In this document: piece after piece, positions 26,299 through 35,642 of the stretch
How the letters are laid out: the number at the start of each line of letters is the position of its first letter
Position numbering within the stretch: the first letter of the stretch is position 1
Source: Gammaproteobacteria bacterium
GTDB taxonomy: Bacteria; Pseudomonadota; Gammaproteobacteria; Burkholderiales; Burkholderiaceae_C
Direction: 5' to 3'
DNA length: 64,000 bases
NCBI GenBank assembly: GCA_018828125.1
Contig: JAHJWB010000014.1
Location: 62,001-126,000 of the forward strand
Notes under the pieces: generated by a model
Database searches by the model: none
The model's input: the letters and a program-made list of their open reading frames with translations, nothing else
Told to the model about the DNA's origin: nothing
Program-made: the position numbers and the translations under genes

Positions 26299-27573
26299 TT
26301 AAAGAATGCCTTGGCTGCGCAGTGCAGCAATGCGCGCAGCGTCCAGTCCCATCTCGCTCAGCACTTCGTCCGTGTGCTGGCCCAGCGCTGGCGGTGCGTT
26401 GCGCAGCACAGGCGGGTTGGCGGACAGCCGCAGCGGACTGGCCACGCCCGTGATCTGCTGCACGTTGTCGGTGGCGACCTGGTCATCCTTCCAGCGCGGC
26501 AGCGTCACGGCCAGGCCGCGGGCCTGCACCTGCGCGTCATCAAACGCCTGGGCAATGGTGTTGACTGGCCCGCAGGGCACGGCCTTGTCTTCCAGCAGGG
26601 TGATCCAGTCGGCGGTGGTGCGCGTGCGGGTCACGGTCTCCATGGCGGGGATCAGCGCGGTGCGGTTTTGTACGCGCAGTGTGTTGGTGGCATAACGTGG
26701 GTCGCTGGCCCACTGGGGCTGCTCGGCTGCGGCGCAAAAGCGCTGGAACTGCCCGTCGTTGCCAATGGCCAGCAGCATGTTGCCGTCTTGCGTGGGGAAG
26801 TCCTGGTAGGGCGCGAGGCTGGGGTGGCTGTTGCCCATGCGGCCGGGCGCCTTGCCTGTGGCCAAAAAGCCCGAGGCCTGGTTGGCCAGCACGGCCATGC
26901 CCACGTCCAGCAGGGCCATGTCGATGTGCTGGCCCTGGCCTGTGCCATTGGTGGCGTTGTCGCGCACATGCAGCGCGGCCAGGATGGCGTTGCTGGCGTA
27001 CAGGCCGGTGAACAGGTCGATCACGGCCACACCTACGCGCATGGGGCCGCCGCCGGGCTGGTGGTCGGCCTGGCCGGTGATGCTCATCAAGCCCGTCATG
27101 GCCTGCACCATCAAGTCGTAGCCCGCGCGCTCGGCATAGGGCCCGTCTTGCCCAAAGCCGGTGACGGAGCAGTAGATAAGGCGCGGGTTGAGTGCGCGCA
27201 GGCTGGTCTGGTCCAGGCCGTATTGCTTGAGGCCGCCGACCTTGAAGTTCTCCACCACGATGTCGGCCTCTTGCGCCATCTGCTTGATGAGCGCCTGGCC
27301 TTCGGGCGAGGCCATGTCGATGGTGACGGAGCGCTTGTTGCGGTTGCAGGCGGTGTAGTAGCTGGCCTGGTTGGTGTCGTTGCCGTCCGCGTCTTTCAAG
27401 AAGGGCGGCCCCCACTGGCGCGTGTCGTCGCCCACGCCGGGGCGCTCTATCTTGACCACGTCCGCACCGAGGTCGGCCAGGATCTGTGTGCACCACGGCC
27501 CGGCCAGCACGCGGGAGAGGTCGAGCACCTTGATGCCTGCGAGGGCGCCAGCGTTGGGGGTGGGTGTGGTCAT
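26299..27573 (-). CDS. CaiB/BaiF CoA-transferase, probable glutarate CoA-transferase
   Basis: A 424-aa class III CoA-transferase. Family marks are the N-terminal LSRVLAGPWCTQILADLGADVVKIE block and GYDLMVQAMTGLMSITG, which holds the catalytic aspartate. ATG 27573 was chosen because the domain begins soon after. It is next to glutaryl-CoA dehydrogenase on the same strand, so a succinyl-CoA:glutarate CoA-transferase role is likely, activating glutarate for that enzyme. The 258-base gap to the dehydrogenase gene holds two kinds of repeats. Confidence 0.85.
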   Translation of the reverse strand: MTTPTPNAGALAGIKVLDLSRVLAGPWCTQILADLGADVVKIERPGVGDDTRQWGPPFLKDADGNDTNQASYYTACNRNKRSVTIDMASPEGQALIKQMAQEADIVVENFKVGGLKQYGLDQTSLRALNPRLIYCSVTGFGQDGPYAERAGYDLMVQAMTGLMSITGQADHQPGGGPMRVGVAVIDLFTGLYASNAILAALHVRDNATNGTGQGQHIDMALLDVGMAVLANQASGFLATGKAPGRMGNSHPSLAPYQDFPTQDGNMLLAIGNDGQFQRFCAAAEQPQWASDPRYATNTLRVQNRTALIPAMETVTRTRTTADWITLLEDKAVPCGPVNTIAQAFDDAQVQARGLAVTLPRWKDDQVATDNVQQITGVASPLRLSANPPVLRNAPPALGQHTDEVLSEMGLDAARIAALRSQGIL

Positions 27574-27583
27574 GGGCTTTGAA

Positions 27584-27645
27584 ACTATTAAATTGATAGC
27601 TGCTTGCGCTTGTCCACCAAGCGCTAACGGTCTAAAACACTTGAA
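27584..27645 (+). repeat. Hairpin repeat family A, copy 5
   Basis: TTAAATTGATAGCTGCTTGC with a right arm CAAGCGCTAACGG and a degenerate tail; lies just upstream of the CoA-transferase start. Confidence 0.8.
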
Positions 27646-27667
27646 ATGCGCGTGTGAGAGCCCCGCA

Positions 27668-27785
27668 TGCACTCCCTCTCCCCTCGCGGGAGAGGGTTGG
27701 GGAGAGGGGGTGACTTGGCACAACGTATGCGCCGCTGCCCCCTCTCCCCCGGCCCCTCTCCCGCGAGGGGAGAGGGGAGGGGGGA
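27668..27785. repeat. C/T-rich palindromic repeats (CTCTCCC-CGCGGGAGAGGG type)
   Basis: Inverted-repeat units: CCCTCTCCCCTCGCGGGAGA at 27670-27690 followed by a GGGTTGGGGAGAGGGGG tail, and a second cluster at about 27742-27785 with CCCCTCTCCC and GCGAGGGGAGAGGGGAGG. Such units occur in many proteobacterial genomes as intergenic palindromes. They lie between the CoA-transferase and dehydrogenase genes and may form stable RNA hairpins. Confidence 0.8.
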
Positions 27786-27831
27786 GTTCTCACCGCCCAG
27801 CGTACAGCGGGGAGAGAAGGGGCCTGCTGTC

Positions 27832-29028
27832 TCAGTTAGCGAACGCCGCAATGCCCGTCTGCGCACGGCCCAAGATCAGCGCGTGCACATCGTGCGTGCC
27901 TTCATACGTGTTCACCACTTCCAGGTTCACTAAGTGACGGGCTACGCCAAACTCGTCGCTAATGCCGTTGCCGCCCATCATGTCGCGCGCCAGGCGGGCA
28001 ATGTCCAGCGCCTTGCCGCAGCTGTTGCGCTTGATGATGGAGGTGCCTTCCAGGCTGGCCGTGCCCGCGTCTTTCATGCGACCAAACTGCAGGCAGGCCT
28101 GCAGGCCGATGGCGATCTCGGTCTGCATGTCGGCCAGCTTCTTCTGAACGAGCTGGTTGGCGGCGAGGGGGCGGCCAAACTGCTTGCGGTCCAGCGTGTA
28201 CTGGCGGGCGGTGTGCCAGCAGAACTCGGCAGCACCCAGCGCGCCCCAGGCGATACCGTAGCGCGCGCTGTTCAGACAGGTGAACGGGCCCTTGAGGCCC
28301 TGCACTTCAGGGAAGGCGTTTTCTTCGGGCACGAACACGTCGTCCATCACGATCTCGCCGGTGATGGAGGCGCGCAGGCCCACCTTGCCGTGGATGGCGG
28401 GGGCCGTAAGGCCCTTCATGCCCTTTTCGAGCACAAAGCCGCGGATGGGGCCCACGGCACCGCCTTCGGACACTTCCTTGGCCCAGACCACGAACACGTC
28501 GGCCACAGGGCTGTTGGTGATCCACATCTTGCTGCCCTTGAGCTTGTAGCCGCCATCGACCTTGTAGGCGCGCGTGGCCATGCTGCCGGGGTCAGAGCCG
28601 TGGTCAGGCTCGGTCAGGCCGAAGCAGCCGATCCACTCGCCGGTGGCGAGCTTGGGCAGGTACTTCTGCTTTTGCGCTTCGGTGCCGAATTCATAAATTG
28701 GCACCATCACGAGCGACGACTGCACGCTGGCCATCGAGCGGTAGCCCGAGTCCACGCGCTCGACTTCGCGGGCGATCAGGCCATAGGCCACGTACGACAG
28801 GCCGGGGCCGCCGTACTGCTCGGGGATGGTGGGGCCCAGGAGGCCCACTTCGCCCATCTCGCGGAAGATGCTCACGTCCATCTTTTCGTGGCGGAAGGCG
28901 TCCAGCACGCGGGGCGCCAGCTTGTCCTGGCAGTAGGCAGCCGCCGCGTCGCGGATGGCGCGCTCGTCGTCGGTCAGTTGCTGGCTCAGAAGGAACGGGT
29001 CATCCCATTGAAAAGCGGCGTGGGCCAT
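27832..29028 (-). CDS. gcdH: Glutaryl-CoA dehydrogenase
   Basis: A 398-aa acyl-CoA dehydrogenase. The specificity marks of GCDH are present: the arginine at about 97 in [12 protein letters not shown], and the catalytic glutamate at about 376 in [16 protein letters not shown] oxidises and decarboxylates glutaryl-CoA to crotonyl-CoA in lysine, tryptophan and glutarate breakdown. A LysR gene is divergent, and a CoA-transferase is downstream on the same strand. Length is normal. Confidence 0.95.
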   Translation of the reverse strand: MAHAAFQWDDPFLLSQQLTDDERAIRDAAAAYCQDKLAPRVLDAFRHEKMDVSIFREMGEVGLLGPTIPEQYGGPGLSYVAYGLIAREVERVDSGYRSMASVQSSLVMVPIYEFGTEAQKQKYLPKLATGEWIGCFGLTEPDHGSDPGSMATRAYKVDGGYKLKGSKMWITNSPVADVFVVWAKEVSEGGAVGPIRGFVLEKGMKGLTAPAIHGKVGLRASITGEIVMDDVFVPEENAFPEVQGLKGPFTCLNSARYGIAWGALGAAEFCWHTARQYTLDRKQFGRPLAANQLVQKKLADMQTEIAIGLQACLQFGRMKDAGTASLEGTSIIKRNSCGKALDIARLARDMMGGNGISDEFGVARHLVNLEVVNTYEGTHDVHALILGRAQTGIAAFAN

Positions 29029-29206
29029 GTGTGTCTCCAGGTCGGAAAGAGGGGTGAGAAAAAACGAATCTGGAACGCATCGTAGGCCTTGGGGTGGTGG
29101 CCTGCAAGCGAGTTCTATTCATCCAGACATGCGTTTATGGAATGTATGAAATACTTGCCTTCGCCAGCTTCAAGGGTTGGTTACTCTTCAGAAGTTCCTC
29201 TTCATC

Positions 29207-30160
29207 ATGCGCCGCAACATTCCATCGACCCAGGCCCTGGCCTGTTTTGAAGTGGCCGCCCGCCACGAGAGCTACACCCGCGCCGCGCAGGAGCTGTCGC
29301 TGACGCAAAGTGCCGTCTCGCGCCAGATCCAGGCGCTGGAGGAGTTTTTGGGTGTGGCGCTGTTCCGCCGCACGCGCCACGGTGTGGTGCTGACGCCTGC
29401 AGGCGCGCACTACGGGCGCCAGGTGGCGCGTTGGCTGCAGGGGCTGGAGCGCGACACGCTGGACGTGATGGCCCACCAGGGGGAGGGCGGCACCATCACC
29501 CTGGCAGCTGTGCCCACCTTTGCCACCCGCTGGCTCATTCCACGCTTGCCCCATCTGGCGCAGACGCACCCCGACATCGTGGTGCACATCGACACGCAAA
29601 CCCGGCCGTTTCTGTTTGCCGACACCACGTTCGACGCCGCGCTTTACGCGGGCACACCGGAGCAGGTCAGCAATTGGCCCGGCGTGCAGGCGCAACTGCT
29701 GATGCACGAAGACGTGGTGCCCGTCTGCAGCCCCCGCCTGCTCGAATCCGCCGCGCCCCGGGGCCGCGGTCGCGCCCACCAGCCCGTAGCAGCCGAGGCG
29801 CTTGCCGATTTGCCCCTGCTGCAGCAAAGCACCCGCCCCTATGGATGGCGCCAGTGGTTCGATGCCATGGGCGTGGACGCGCCGCACGCGCTCGATGGCC
29901 CGCGCTACGAGTTGTTCTCGATGCTGGCCGTGGCTGCCGCGCATGGCATGGGCGTGGCGCTGATCCCGCCTTTGCTCATCGAGGCCGAGCTGGCCACCGG
30001 CGAATTGGTGGTGGCGTGTGCCAAGCCCTTACGGGGCGAGCGCGCCTATTACCTTGTCAGTCCGGCCCAGTCGCAGCCGCCCGTGCTGGCGGTGTTTGCT
30101 CGGTGGCTGCAGGGCATGGCCGAGACGGGTGCGAACGCGGCATCTTCGGCCGTCGGGTGA
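29207..30160 (+). CDS. LysR-family regulator (GcvA-like), probable regulator of gcdH
   Basis: A 317-aa LysR-type regulator of the GcvA subgroup, with HTH SYTRAAQELSLTQSAVSRQIQ at about 23-43 and an effector domain. ATG 29207 begins MRRNIPSTQALACFE, typical for the subgroup. It is divergent from gcdH with 178 bases between, so control of the glutaryl-CoA genes is the likely job. Confidence 0.88.
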   Translation: MRRNIPSTQALACFEVAARHESYTRAAQELSLTQSAVSRQIQALEEFLGVALFRRTRHGVVLTPAGAHYGRQVARWLQGLERDTLDVMAHQGEGGTITLAAVPTFATRWLIPRLPHLAQTHPDIVVHIDTQTRPFLFADTTFDAALYAGTPEQVSNWPGVQAQLLMHEDVVPVCSPRLLESAAPRGRGRAHQPVAAEALADLPLLQQSTRPYGWRQWFDAMGVDAPHALDGPRYELFSMLAVAAAHGMGVALIPPLLIEAELATGELVVACAKPLRGERAYYLVSPAQSQPPVLAVFARWLQGMAETGANAASSAVG

Positions 30161-30279
30161 CCGATTGGGCAGGGCGCCGTCGGGATGTGAGGGATGACGC
30201 GCTTGCGCCGACGTGGGCACTGAACTAATCTGGCGGCGCGGAAGTCTGTCTTTCATCAAACTTGTTCGAGAGCGACCCC

Positions 30280-30495
30280 ATGACCACTTACCATGCTCCG
30301 CATTTCGATCCCACCGTGGACGAAATCGCAACCCTCAAACAACTCGAAATGGGCGAGGTCATCACGCTGCCCCATGCCCTCAAAGACCACGTGTCAGGTC
30401 GTTTGCTCGAATGGGGCTTTATCGCCAAAGGCAATGGTGGCGAGCTGGCCATCACGCCCAGCGGTCGCCAGCTGATACGTCGACAGGACAACTGA
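30280..30495 (+). CDS. Small hypothetical protein
   Basis: A 71-aa protein starting MTTYHAPHFDP and ending LIRRQDN. No known domain; a central amphipathic segment (VITLPHALKDHVSGRLLEWGF) then a short basic end. ATG 30280 has weak ribosome-site purines. The lipoprotein gene follows on the same strand after 214 bases. Confidence 0.55.
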   Translation: MTTYHAPHFDPTVDEIATLKQLEMGEVITLPHALKDHVSGRLLEWGFIAKGNGGELAITPSGRQLIRRQDN

Positions 30496-30709
30496 GTTCA
30501 ACCACCGAGGCGCTCCGCTATTGCCCGCTGCGCCCCAGCGTAGCGACGCTGCCGAGGGCCCGGTTTGCGCTGTCCGCGTGACCGTGGCGCGGGCAGCAAA
30601 TCCTCGTGCGCTGGCTGGACTATTGCGTTCGCCGCCACGGCGGAGCCGCGTTCGCCCTATCCCGTGTTGGTCTGTCCGACTGACATCCTTCCCTTACGAG
30701 GAGCCTCCC

Positions 30710-31591
30710 GTGCGCGCATCGTCGTCTCCCGTTCGCAAAGCGCTGTTGATCGCCACCTTGGCGGCAAGCGGTGTGCTGCTGCAAGGCTGCAGCGCCGTCA
30801 AACTGGCCTACAACCAGGTTTCGCACCTGGCTTATTGGCAGCTGGACAGCTATCTCGACCTTTCAGAAAACCAGACCGCGCGCGTTCGCGATGAACTGGG
30901 CGACCTGCACCGGTGGCATCGCGACACCATGCTGCCCCGGCATGCCGAGCTGCTGCAAAAAGTGCAGGAGCAATTGCCATCCGCGATAGCGCCCGACCAG
31001 GTTTGCCGTACGTACGACGCTGTGCGGACCCAGATCGACAAGGTCGTTGACCATGCCGAACCCAAGCTCGTATGGCTGGCATCTCAACTCACCGACACCC
31101 AGATCAGCAACCTGCAGAAGAAACAGGCCGACAGCAACGCTGATTGGAGAAAAGAATGGTTGGATGTCACTCCTGAAAAACTGCGCGAGCAGCGCTTCAA
31201 GCAACTCTCGTCGCGCGCAGAAACCTTCTACGGCACGTTGGACGAACCGCAGAAAGCGGCCTTGCGCACTTTTATCGCCCAGTCGTCTTTCGACCCTCAG
31301 CGCACGTATGCCGAACGCCTGCGTCGGCAGAAAGACTTGGTGCAAGTGCTGCAAAAAATTGCCGAAGACCGCACGAACACCGACCAGGCCCGCGCGCTGC
31401 TGCGTGGGTACCTCGACCGCTTTAACACGTCGCCCGACGTGGCCCATCAACGCTATGCGCAAACGCTGTTGGAAGAGGGCTGCGAGGGATTTTCAAAGGT
31501 GCACAACGCAATGACACCTGCGCAGCGGCTGAAAGCTGTGCAGTCGGTAAAGGGCTATGAGCAGGACTTTTTGGTGCTGGCTGGTCGCTGA
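30710..31591 (+). CDS. DUF6279-type lipoprotein
   Basis: A 293-aa predicted lipoprotein with lipobox LLQGC (Cys at about 27) after a hydrophobic signal. The start is GTG 30710 because a GAGGAG site lies eight bases upstream; the longer frame lacks this. A mostly helical charged body follows with repeats of Gln/Lys/Glu-rich helices (TQISNLQKKQADSNADWRKE), the pattern of DUF6279 proteins. Role unknown, probably outer-membrane facing. Confidence 0.78.
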   Translation: MRASSSPVRKALLIATLAASGVLLQGCSAVKLAYNQVSHLAYWQLDSYLDLSENQTARVRDELGDLHRWHRDTMLPRHAELLQKVQEQLPSAIAPDQVCRTYDAVRTQIDKVVDHAEPKLVWLASQLTDTQISNLQKKQADSNADWRKEWLDVTPEKLREQRFKQLSSRAETFYGTLDEPQKAALRTFIAQSSFDPQRTYAERLRRQKDLVQVLQKIAEDRTNTDQARALLRGYLDRFNTSPDVAHQRYAQTLLEEGCEGFSKVHNAMTPAQRLKAVQSVKGYEQDFLVLAGR

Positions 31592-31833
31592 CGCCTTCGA
31601 AAGCCCGTGTGCAGCCAAGGCATGTTCAGGCGGGGTTCGTCGGCCGCTGTAGTTTGACAATCCCGCGCAGATTTTTTGGGGCTTGTCTTCGCTGCAGTCT
31701 TGTTGCTGTAAGCCGCTGCTGACGCAATACCGCGCCATCCGCCCGCGATGACCGCCTTCACAACGTTTTAATCTTTGTTCCCTGCAGAGCCATCCTGCTC
31801 TGCTCTTCACATGAAATGACGATAGGAGTTGAT

Positions 31834-32013
31834 ATGAATACCGATCAAGTCAAGGGTGCAGCGAAAGAAGTTGCTGGCAAAGTTCAGCAAAAAACGGGCG
31901 AAGTGTTCAATAGCCCTGAGCAGCAAGTCAAGGGCGCCGCCAAGCAGGTGGAAGGCAACGTGCAAAAGAACTACGGCAATGCCAAGGAAGATATCAAAGA
32001 CGCTGTCAAATGA
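31834..32013 (+). CDS. CsbD-family stress protein
   Basis: A 59-aa hydrophilic CsbD-like protein (KGAAKEVAGKVQQKTGEV, then KGAAKQVEGNVQKNYG). A GGAG ribosome site precedes the ATG by about six bases. CsbD-type proteins are usually induced by general stress. A terminator follows about 40 bases after the stop. Confidence 0.9.
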   Translation: MNTDQVKGAAKEVAGKVQQKTGEVFNSPEQQVKGAAKQVEGNVQKNYGNAKEDIKDAVK

Positions 32014-32051
32014 CGTGGTGCGGTCGTTGCGCCGCACAGGATTTCGCAAAT

Positions 32052-32087
32052 CCCCGAAGCGCTTTCTGTGCTTTCGGGGCTTTTATT
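32052..32087 (+). terminator. Intrinsic terminator after the CsbD gene
   Basis: Arms CCCCGAA and TTCGGGG (seven pairs) around a short loop, then CTTTTATTTT. Lies about 40 bases past the stop on the plus strand. Confidence 0.8.
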
Positions 32088-32458
32088 TTGGGGCAGGCTC
32101 AGTACCGTTTTCGATAGAAGCCTTTACGGAGTTGAGTTGCGGTGCGTGTGGGGCTATTTACCGCAACCAAAGCAGCGAAGCGTCGGGATTCGTATGACGA
32201 GAGGCTGGCTGCGCTGGGGGTGGCTCTCAAGAATTGAGCGGGGCTGGCGATGCCATTTTCCCCTTCGAGAAAGCATCGGTTTTGCGTGCGTGTGCGCAAA
32301 CAGCCGGTGTGGAACATAAAAACGCCGTACTAAGGCGGTTAGCGGAAGAGTCTACCTGCCCAGATCACATCCCGGGCGGTTGACCACCGGGGTGGTGCTT
32401 TCATTTGCGCCTCGCCTGCGCAGTCCTGATAGACAACTCCAAGACCGATTGCTAAAGC

Positions 32459-32493
32459 GAAAAAAGTCCAGAAGAGTTTGGACTCTTCTGGAC
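32459..32493 (-). terminator. Intrinsic terminator of tRNA-Leu
   Basis: On the minus strand a perfect 12-base-pair stem (GTCCAGAAGAGT with ACTCTTCTGGAC), a four-base loop and five Ts, eight bases after the CCA end of the tRNA. Confidence 0.9.
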
Positions 32494-32500
32494 TCATTCG

Positions 32501-32585
32501 TGGTGCCCGGGGCCGGAATCGAACCGGCACGCCTTGCGGCGGGGGATTTTGAGTCCCCTGCGTCTACCAATTCCACCACCCGGGC
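32501..32585 (-). tRNA. tRNA-Leu (CAA anticodon)
   Basis: An 85-base class II tRNA with encoded CCA. The acceptor stem is GCCCGGG/CCCGGGC, the D-loop contains TGGTAGACGC, the anticodon stem GGGGA/TCCCC encloses CTCAAAA (anticodon CAA), the variable arm is long, and the T-arm GCCGGTTCGATTCCGGC is intact. Leucine identity fits the long variable arm and A73. Reads UUG codons. Its 5' end is only 40 bases from the cysM start on the other strand. Confidence 0.95.
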
Positions 32586-32625
32586 TGATATTCGCTAAGC
32601 CCTGAATTATGGCACAGTAGGGCGC

Positions 32626-33528
32626 ATGAAATATCCGACGATTGAAGATGCTGTGGGTAACACCCCCTTGGTCGCGTTGCAGCGCATTGGGGCCAAGGAC
32701 AACGCCGCGCGCGGCAATGTGGTTTTGGGCAAGCTGGAGGGCAACAACCCGGCGGGCTCGGTGAAGGACCGGCCTGCGCTGTCGATGATTCGTCGTGCGG
32801 AGGAGCGCGGTGACATTCGGCCCGGCGACACGCTGATTGAGGCCACGTCGGGCAACACGGGCATTGCGCTGGCGATGGCAGCGGCCATCAAGGGCTACCG
32901 CATGGTGCTGGTGATGCCCGAAGACTTGTCCATCGAGCGGGCGCAGACGATGAAAGCCTTTGGAGCCGAGCTCGTGCTCACCCCCAAGAGCGGTGGCATG
33001 GAGCATGCGCGCGACCTCGCCGAGGCGATGCAAAAGCGCGGCGAGGGCAAGGTGCTGGACCAGTTTGCCAATCAAGACAACCCGCGCATCCACTACGAAA
33101 CCACGGGCCCCGAGATTTGGGAACAGACCGGCGGGCGCATCACGCATTTTGTGAGCGCGATGGGCACCACGGGCACCATCACCGGGGTGTCGCGATTCCT
33201 CAAAGAAAAAAACCCGGCGATCCAGATCATTGGTGCGCAACCCGAAGAAGGTTCGCGCATTCCGGGCATTCGCAAGTGGCCGCAAGAGTATCTGCCCAAG
33301 ATTTACGACGCGAGCACGGTGGACGAGCTGGTGTACGTGAGCCAGGACAACGCCGAAGAAATGTGCCGCCGCCTGGCGCGCGAAGAAGGCATTTTTGCGG
33401 GCATCTCGGCCGCTGGCGCCTGCTGGGTGGCGCAGCAGATTGCGGCGCGCGACAGCAACGCGACCATTGTGTTCATCGTGTGCGACCGCGGGGACCGGTA
33501 TCTGTCTACTGGCGTGTTCCCGGCGTGA
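32626..33528 (+). CDS. cysM: Cysteine synthase B
   Basis: A 300-aa PLP enzyme that makes cysteine from O-acetylserine and sulfide or thiosulfate. The PLP lysine is at 47 in NPAGSVKDRP, and the phosphate-binding loop is TSGNTGIALA. The QPEEGSRIPGIRKWPQEYLP block is characteristic of CysM rather than CysK. Length is normal for CysM. The start ATG is 40 bases from tRNA-Leu, so the two regions of transcription diverge from one small gap. Confidence 0.93.
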   Translation: MKYPTIEDAVGNTPLVALQRIGAKDNAARGNVVLGKLEGNNPAGSVKDRPALSMIRRAEERGDIRPGDTLIEATSGNTGIALAMAAAIKGYRMVLVMPEDLSIERAQTMKAFGAELVLTPKSGGMEHARDLAEAMQKRGEGKVLDQFANQDNPRIHYETTGPEIWEQTGGRITHFVSAMGTTGTITGVSRFLKEKNPAIQIIGAQPEEGSRIPGIRKWPQEYLPKIYDASTVDELVYVSQDNAEEMCRRLAREEGIFAGISAAGACWVAQQIAARDSNATIVFIVCDRGDRYLSTGVFPA

Positions 33529-33560
33529 TGGGATGAATGCAGCCGGTGGCTGGCACCAAA

Positions 33561-33620
33561 ATTTGAATAAAATTGGCCTCTAGCGCTTGATGGATAAGCG
33601 CTTTCAGCTATCAAAATAAG
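33561..33620 (-). repeat. Hairpin repeat family A, copy 6 (reverse)
   Basis: Reverse orientation: AAATTGGCCTCTAGCGCTTG then ATAAGCGCTTTCAGCTATC. Lies between cysM and the Nudix gene. Confidence 0.9.
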
Positions 33621-33640
33621 AGTAATCGATAGATCACGAT

Positions 33641-34219
33641 ATGCACTACGAAGTCCGCCATTGTTCTCACTGCGGTACCGCACTGCAGCCCATCACCATG
33701 GCCGAAGACGGCGGCGACAAAGAGCGGCTGCGCTGCCCCGCCTGCGGCTTTACGCACTGGAACAACCCCACGCCCGTGTTGGCCGCGATTGTGGAGGTGG
33801 GCGGCAAGGTGCTGCTGGCCCGCAACGCAGCCTGGCCCGGCAAGATGTTTGCACTGATCACCGGCTTTATGGAAGCGGGTGAGTCGCCACAAGAGGGCAT
33901 TGCCCGCGAGGTGAAAGAAGAAACCAACCTTGACGTGACGGCCACCACGCTGGTGGGGGCGTACGAGTTTTTGCGGATGAACCAGATCATCATTGCGTAC
34001 CACGTGGTCGCCGAGGGCGAGGTCCGTTTGTCGCCCGAGCTGGTGGACTACCGCCTGTACGATCTGCCGGACCTGAGGTGCTGGCCCGCAGGCACGGGCT
34101 ATGCGCTGGCCGACTGGCTGCGCACCCGAGGACACGAACCGGTGTTTTTTACCGCCGAAGAAAATGCAGAGCGCCGACGTGGATTGGACGACCCGCAACC
34201 GCAACTGCCCAAGGACTGA
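33641..34219 (+). CDS. Nudix hydrolase with N-terminal zinc ribbon
   Basis: A 192-aa protein with two paired cysteines at the N-terminus (CSHC, CPAC; a zinc ribbon as in NudC-like proteins) and a complete Nudix box (GFMEAGESP, then REVKEETNLD). Nudix enzymes cleave nucleoside-diphosphate-linked compounds, and the zinc ribbon points to an NADH pyrophosphatase-like or related substrate. It is followed by tusA after 12 bases on the same strand, so they may be co-transcribed. Confidence 0.88.
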   Translation: MHYEVRHCSHCGTALQPITMAEDGGDKERLRCPACGFTHWNNPTPVLAAIVEVGGKVLLARNAAWPGKMFALITGFMEAGESPQEGIAREVKEETNLDVTATTLVGAYEFLRMNQIIIAYHVVAEGEVRLSPELVDYRLYDLPDLRCWPAGTGYALADWLRTRGHEPVFFTAEENAERRRGLDDPQPQLPKD

Positions 34220-34231
34220 GGAAACAACACC

Positions 34232-34459
34232 ATGGACATTCACAAAGAAATCGACACCCGGGGCCTGAACTGCCCCCTGCCCATCCTCAAGGCCAAGAAG
34301 GCATTGTCAGACATGGCCAGCGGCCAGTTGCTGAAGGTGGTGGCCACCGACGGTGGGTCGCTGCGGGACTTTCAGGCGTTTGCCAAGCAGACGGGCAATG
34401 AGTTGGTGGAGCAGCAGACCGTGGGCGAAGAGTTCATCCACATCCTGCGCCGCAGGTAG
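34232..34459 (+). CDS. tusA: Sulfur carrier protein TusA family
   Basis: A 75-aa TusA/SirA-type protein with the CPxP signature (RGLNCPLPILKAKKAL; Cys14). TusA relays sulfur from cysteine desulfurase, for example to tRNA 2-thiouridine synthesis. Located 12 bases after the Nudix gene. TusA paralogues exist, so the specific role is uncertain. Confidence 0.88.
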   Translation: MDIHKEIDTRGLNCPLPILKAKKALSDMASGQLLKVVATDGGSLRDFQAFAKQTGNELVEQQTVGEEFIHILRRR

Positions 34460-34602
34460 AAATCGCACGATTCGCCGTCCCTCTCAGATTCCCAAGCCCA
34501 ACCCCTAGCCTTTCGGGCTCCGCCTGTCGATGCCGGGGTGCTCGCCGCGGACAGCCTGCGACGGGCCAGAACCAACAGCCGTAGAAGTCATCAAAAACCA
34601 AG

Positions 34603-34655
34603 TAAAAATAGCTGCCAGCGCTTACTGGATAGGCGCTGGAAGCTATCAATTATGA
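34603..34655 (+). repeat. Hairpin repeat family A, copy 7
   Basis: AATAGCTGCCAGCGCTTACT with GGATAGGCGCTGGAAGCTAT; the two outer arms pair, giving a longer hairpin than the core. Lies between tusA and galU, which are convergent. Confidence 0.88.
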
Positions 34656-34676
34656 AGCGGATGGAAGGGCTGCGGG

Positions 34677-35564
34677 TTACAGCGCCAACGTCTTCAGATA
34701 TTCGCGGAAGTGCTTGCCCACTTGCGGATGCTGCAAGGCCAGTTCCACCGTGGCCTCCAGAAATCCTTCTTTGCTGCCGCAGTCGTAGCGTTTGCCTTCG
34801 TACTGAAACGCATACACCGCCTCGTGGTTCATCAGGCGGGCGATGCCGTCGGTCAGCTGGATCTCGCCACCCACGCCACGCGGCTGGTTGCGGATCTCGT
34901 CGAACACGCCAGGCGTGAGGATGTAGCGACCGGCCACGCCCATGCGCGATGGGGCGTCGGCGGCCTTGGGCTTTTCCACAATGCGTTCAATGCGGATCAG
35001 CGGGCCGCCTGCGGGCTCGCCTGCCACGATGCCGTATTTGTGAACCTGGTCTTCCGGCACTTCCTGCACGGCGATGACCGAGCGACCTTGCTGGCGAAAG
35101 GCCGTCGCCATTTGTGCCAGCACGGGCTCACCACCCTGGGGACCGGCCATGAGGTCGTCTGCCAGCAGCACGGCGAAGGGCTCTTTGCCCACCAGTGGCT
35201 CGGCGCACAAAACGGCGTGGCCCAGGCCCAGGGACCGGGGCTGGCGCACAAAGGCGCAGTCCATGTCGTCGGGCTGTACCGACCGCACGAGGTTCAGCAA
35301 CTCCAGCTTGCCAGCGGCTTCCAGCTCGTTTTCCAGCTCGTAGGCGGTGTCAAAGTGGTCTTCAATGGCGCGCTTGCTGCGGCCGGTGACAAAAATCATA
35401 TGGCGAATGCCTGCGGCATACGCCTCTTCCACCGCGTACTGGATCAGCGGCTTGTCGACCACGGGCAGCATTTCCTTCGGGCTGGCCTTGGTAGCGGGCA
35501 AAAAACGGGTGCCCAGGCCAGCGACGGGGAATACGGCTTTGCGGACGGTGGTGGCAACAGTCAT
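34677..35564 (-). CDS. galU: UTP-glucose-1-phosphate uridylyltransferase
   Basis: A 295-aa GalU, making UDP-glucose from UTP and glucose-1-phosphate for envelope polysaccharides. Marks are the N-terminal nucleotide-binding block [19 protein letters not shown] with [18 protein letters not shown], and the VEKP and [10 protein letters not shown] segments. Length is normal. It is in the same direction as valS, 78 bases away, and may be co-transcribed. Confidence 0.95.
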   Translation of the reverse strand: MTVATTVRKAVFPVAGLGTRFLPATKASPKEMLPVVDKPLIQYAVEEAYAAGIRHMIFVTGRSKRAIEDHFDTAYELENELEAAGKLELLNLVRSVQPDDMDCAFVRQPRSLGLGHAVLCAEPLVGKEPFAVLLADDLMAGPQGGEPVLAQMATAFRQQGRSVIAVQEVPEDQVHKYGIVAGEPAGGPLIRIERIVEKPKAADAPSRMGVAGRYILTPGVFDEIRNQPRGVGGEIQLTDGIARLMNHEAVYAFQYEGKRYDCGSKEGFLEATVELALQHPQVGKHFREYLKTLAL

Positions 35565-35642
35565 GGGGCTCCTTCTGGGCGGTTCAAGCGTGTAAAGGCC
35601 CGCCGTAACGGACCCAAGGGGTCACACAGTATCGCGTGGGTT

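Larger units (their letters stand above)
32014..32500. other. Intergenic stretch, gene not recognised
   Basis: It holds the terminator of the CsbD gene, then about 370 bases without a gene that I recognise, and the terminator of tRNA-Leu at its right end. A short GC hairpin with Ts on the minus strand near 32318-32337 is too weak to call. Confidence 0.5.
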
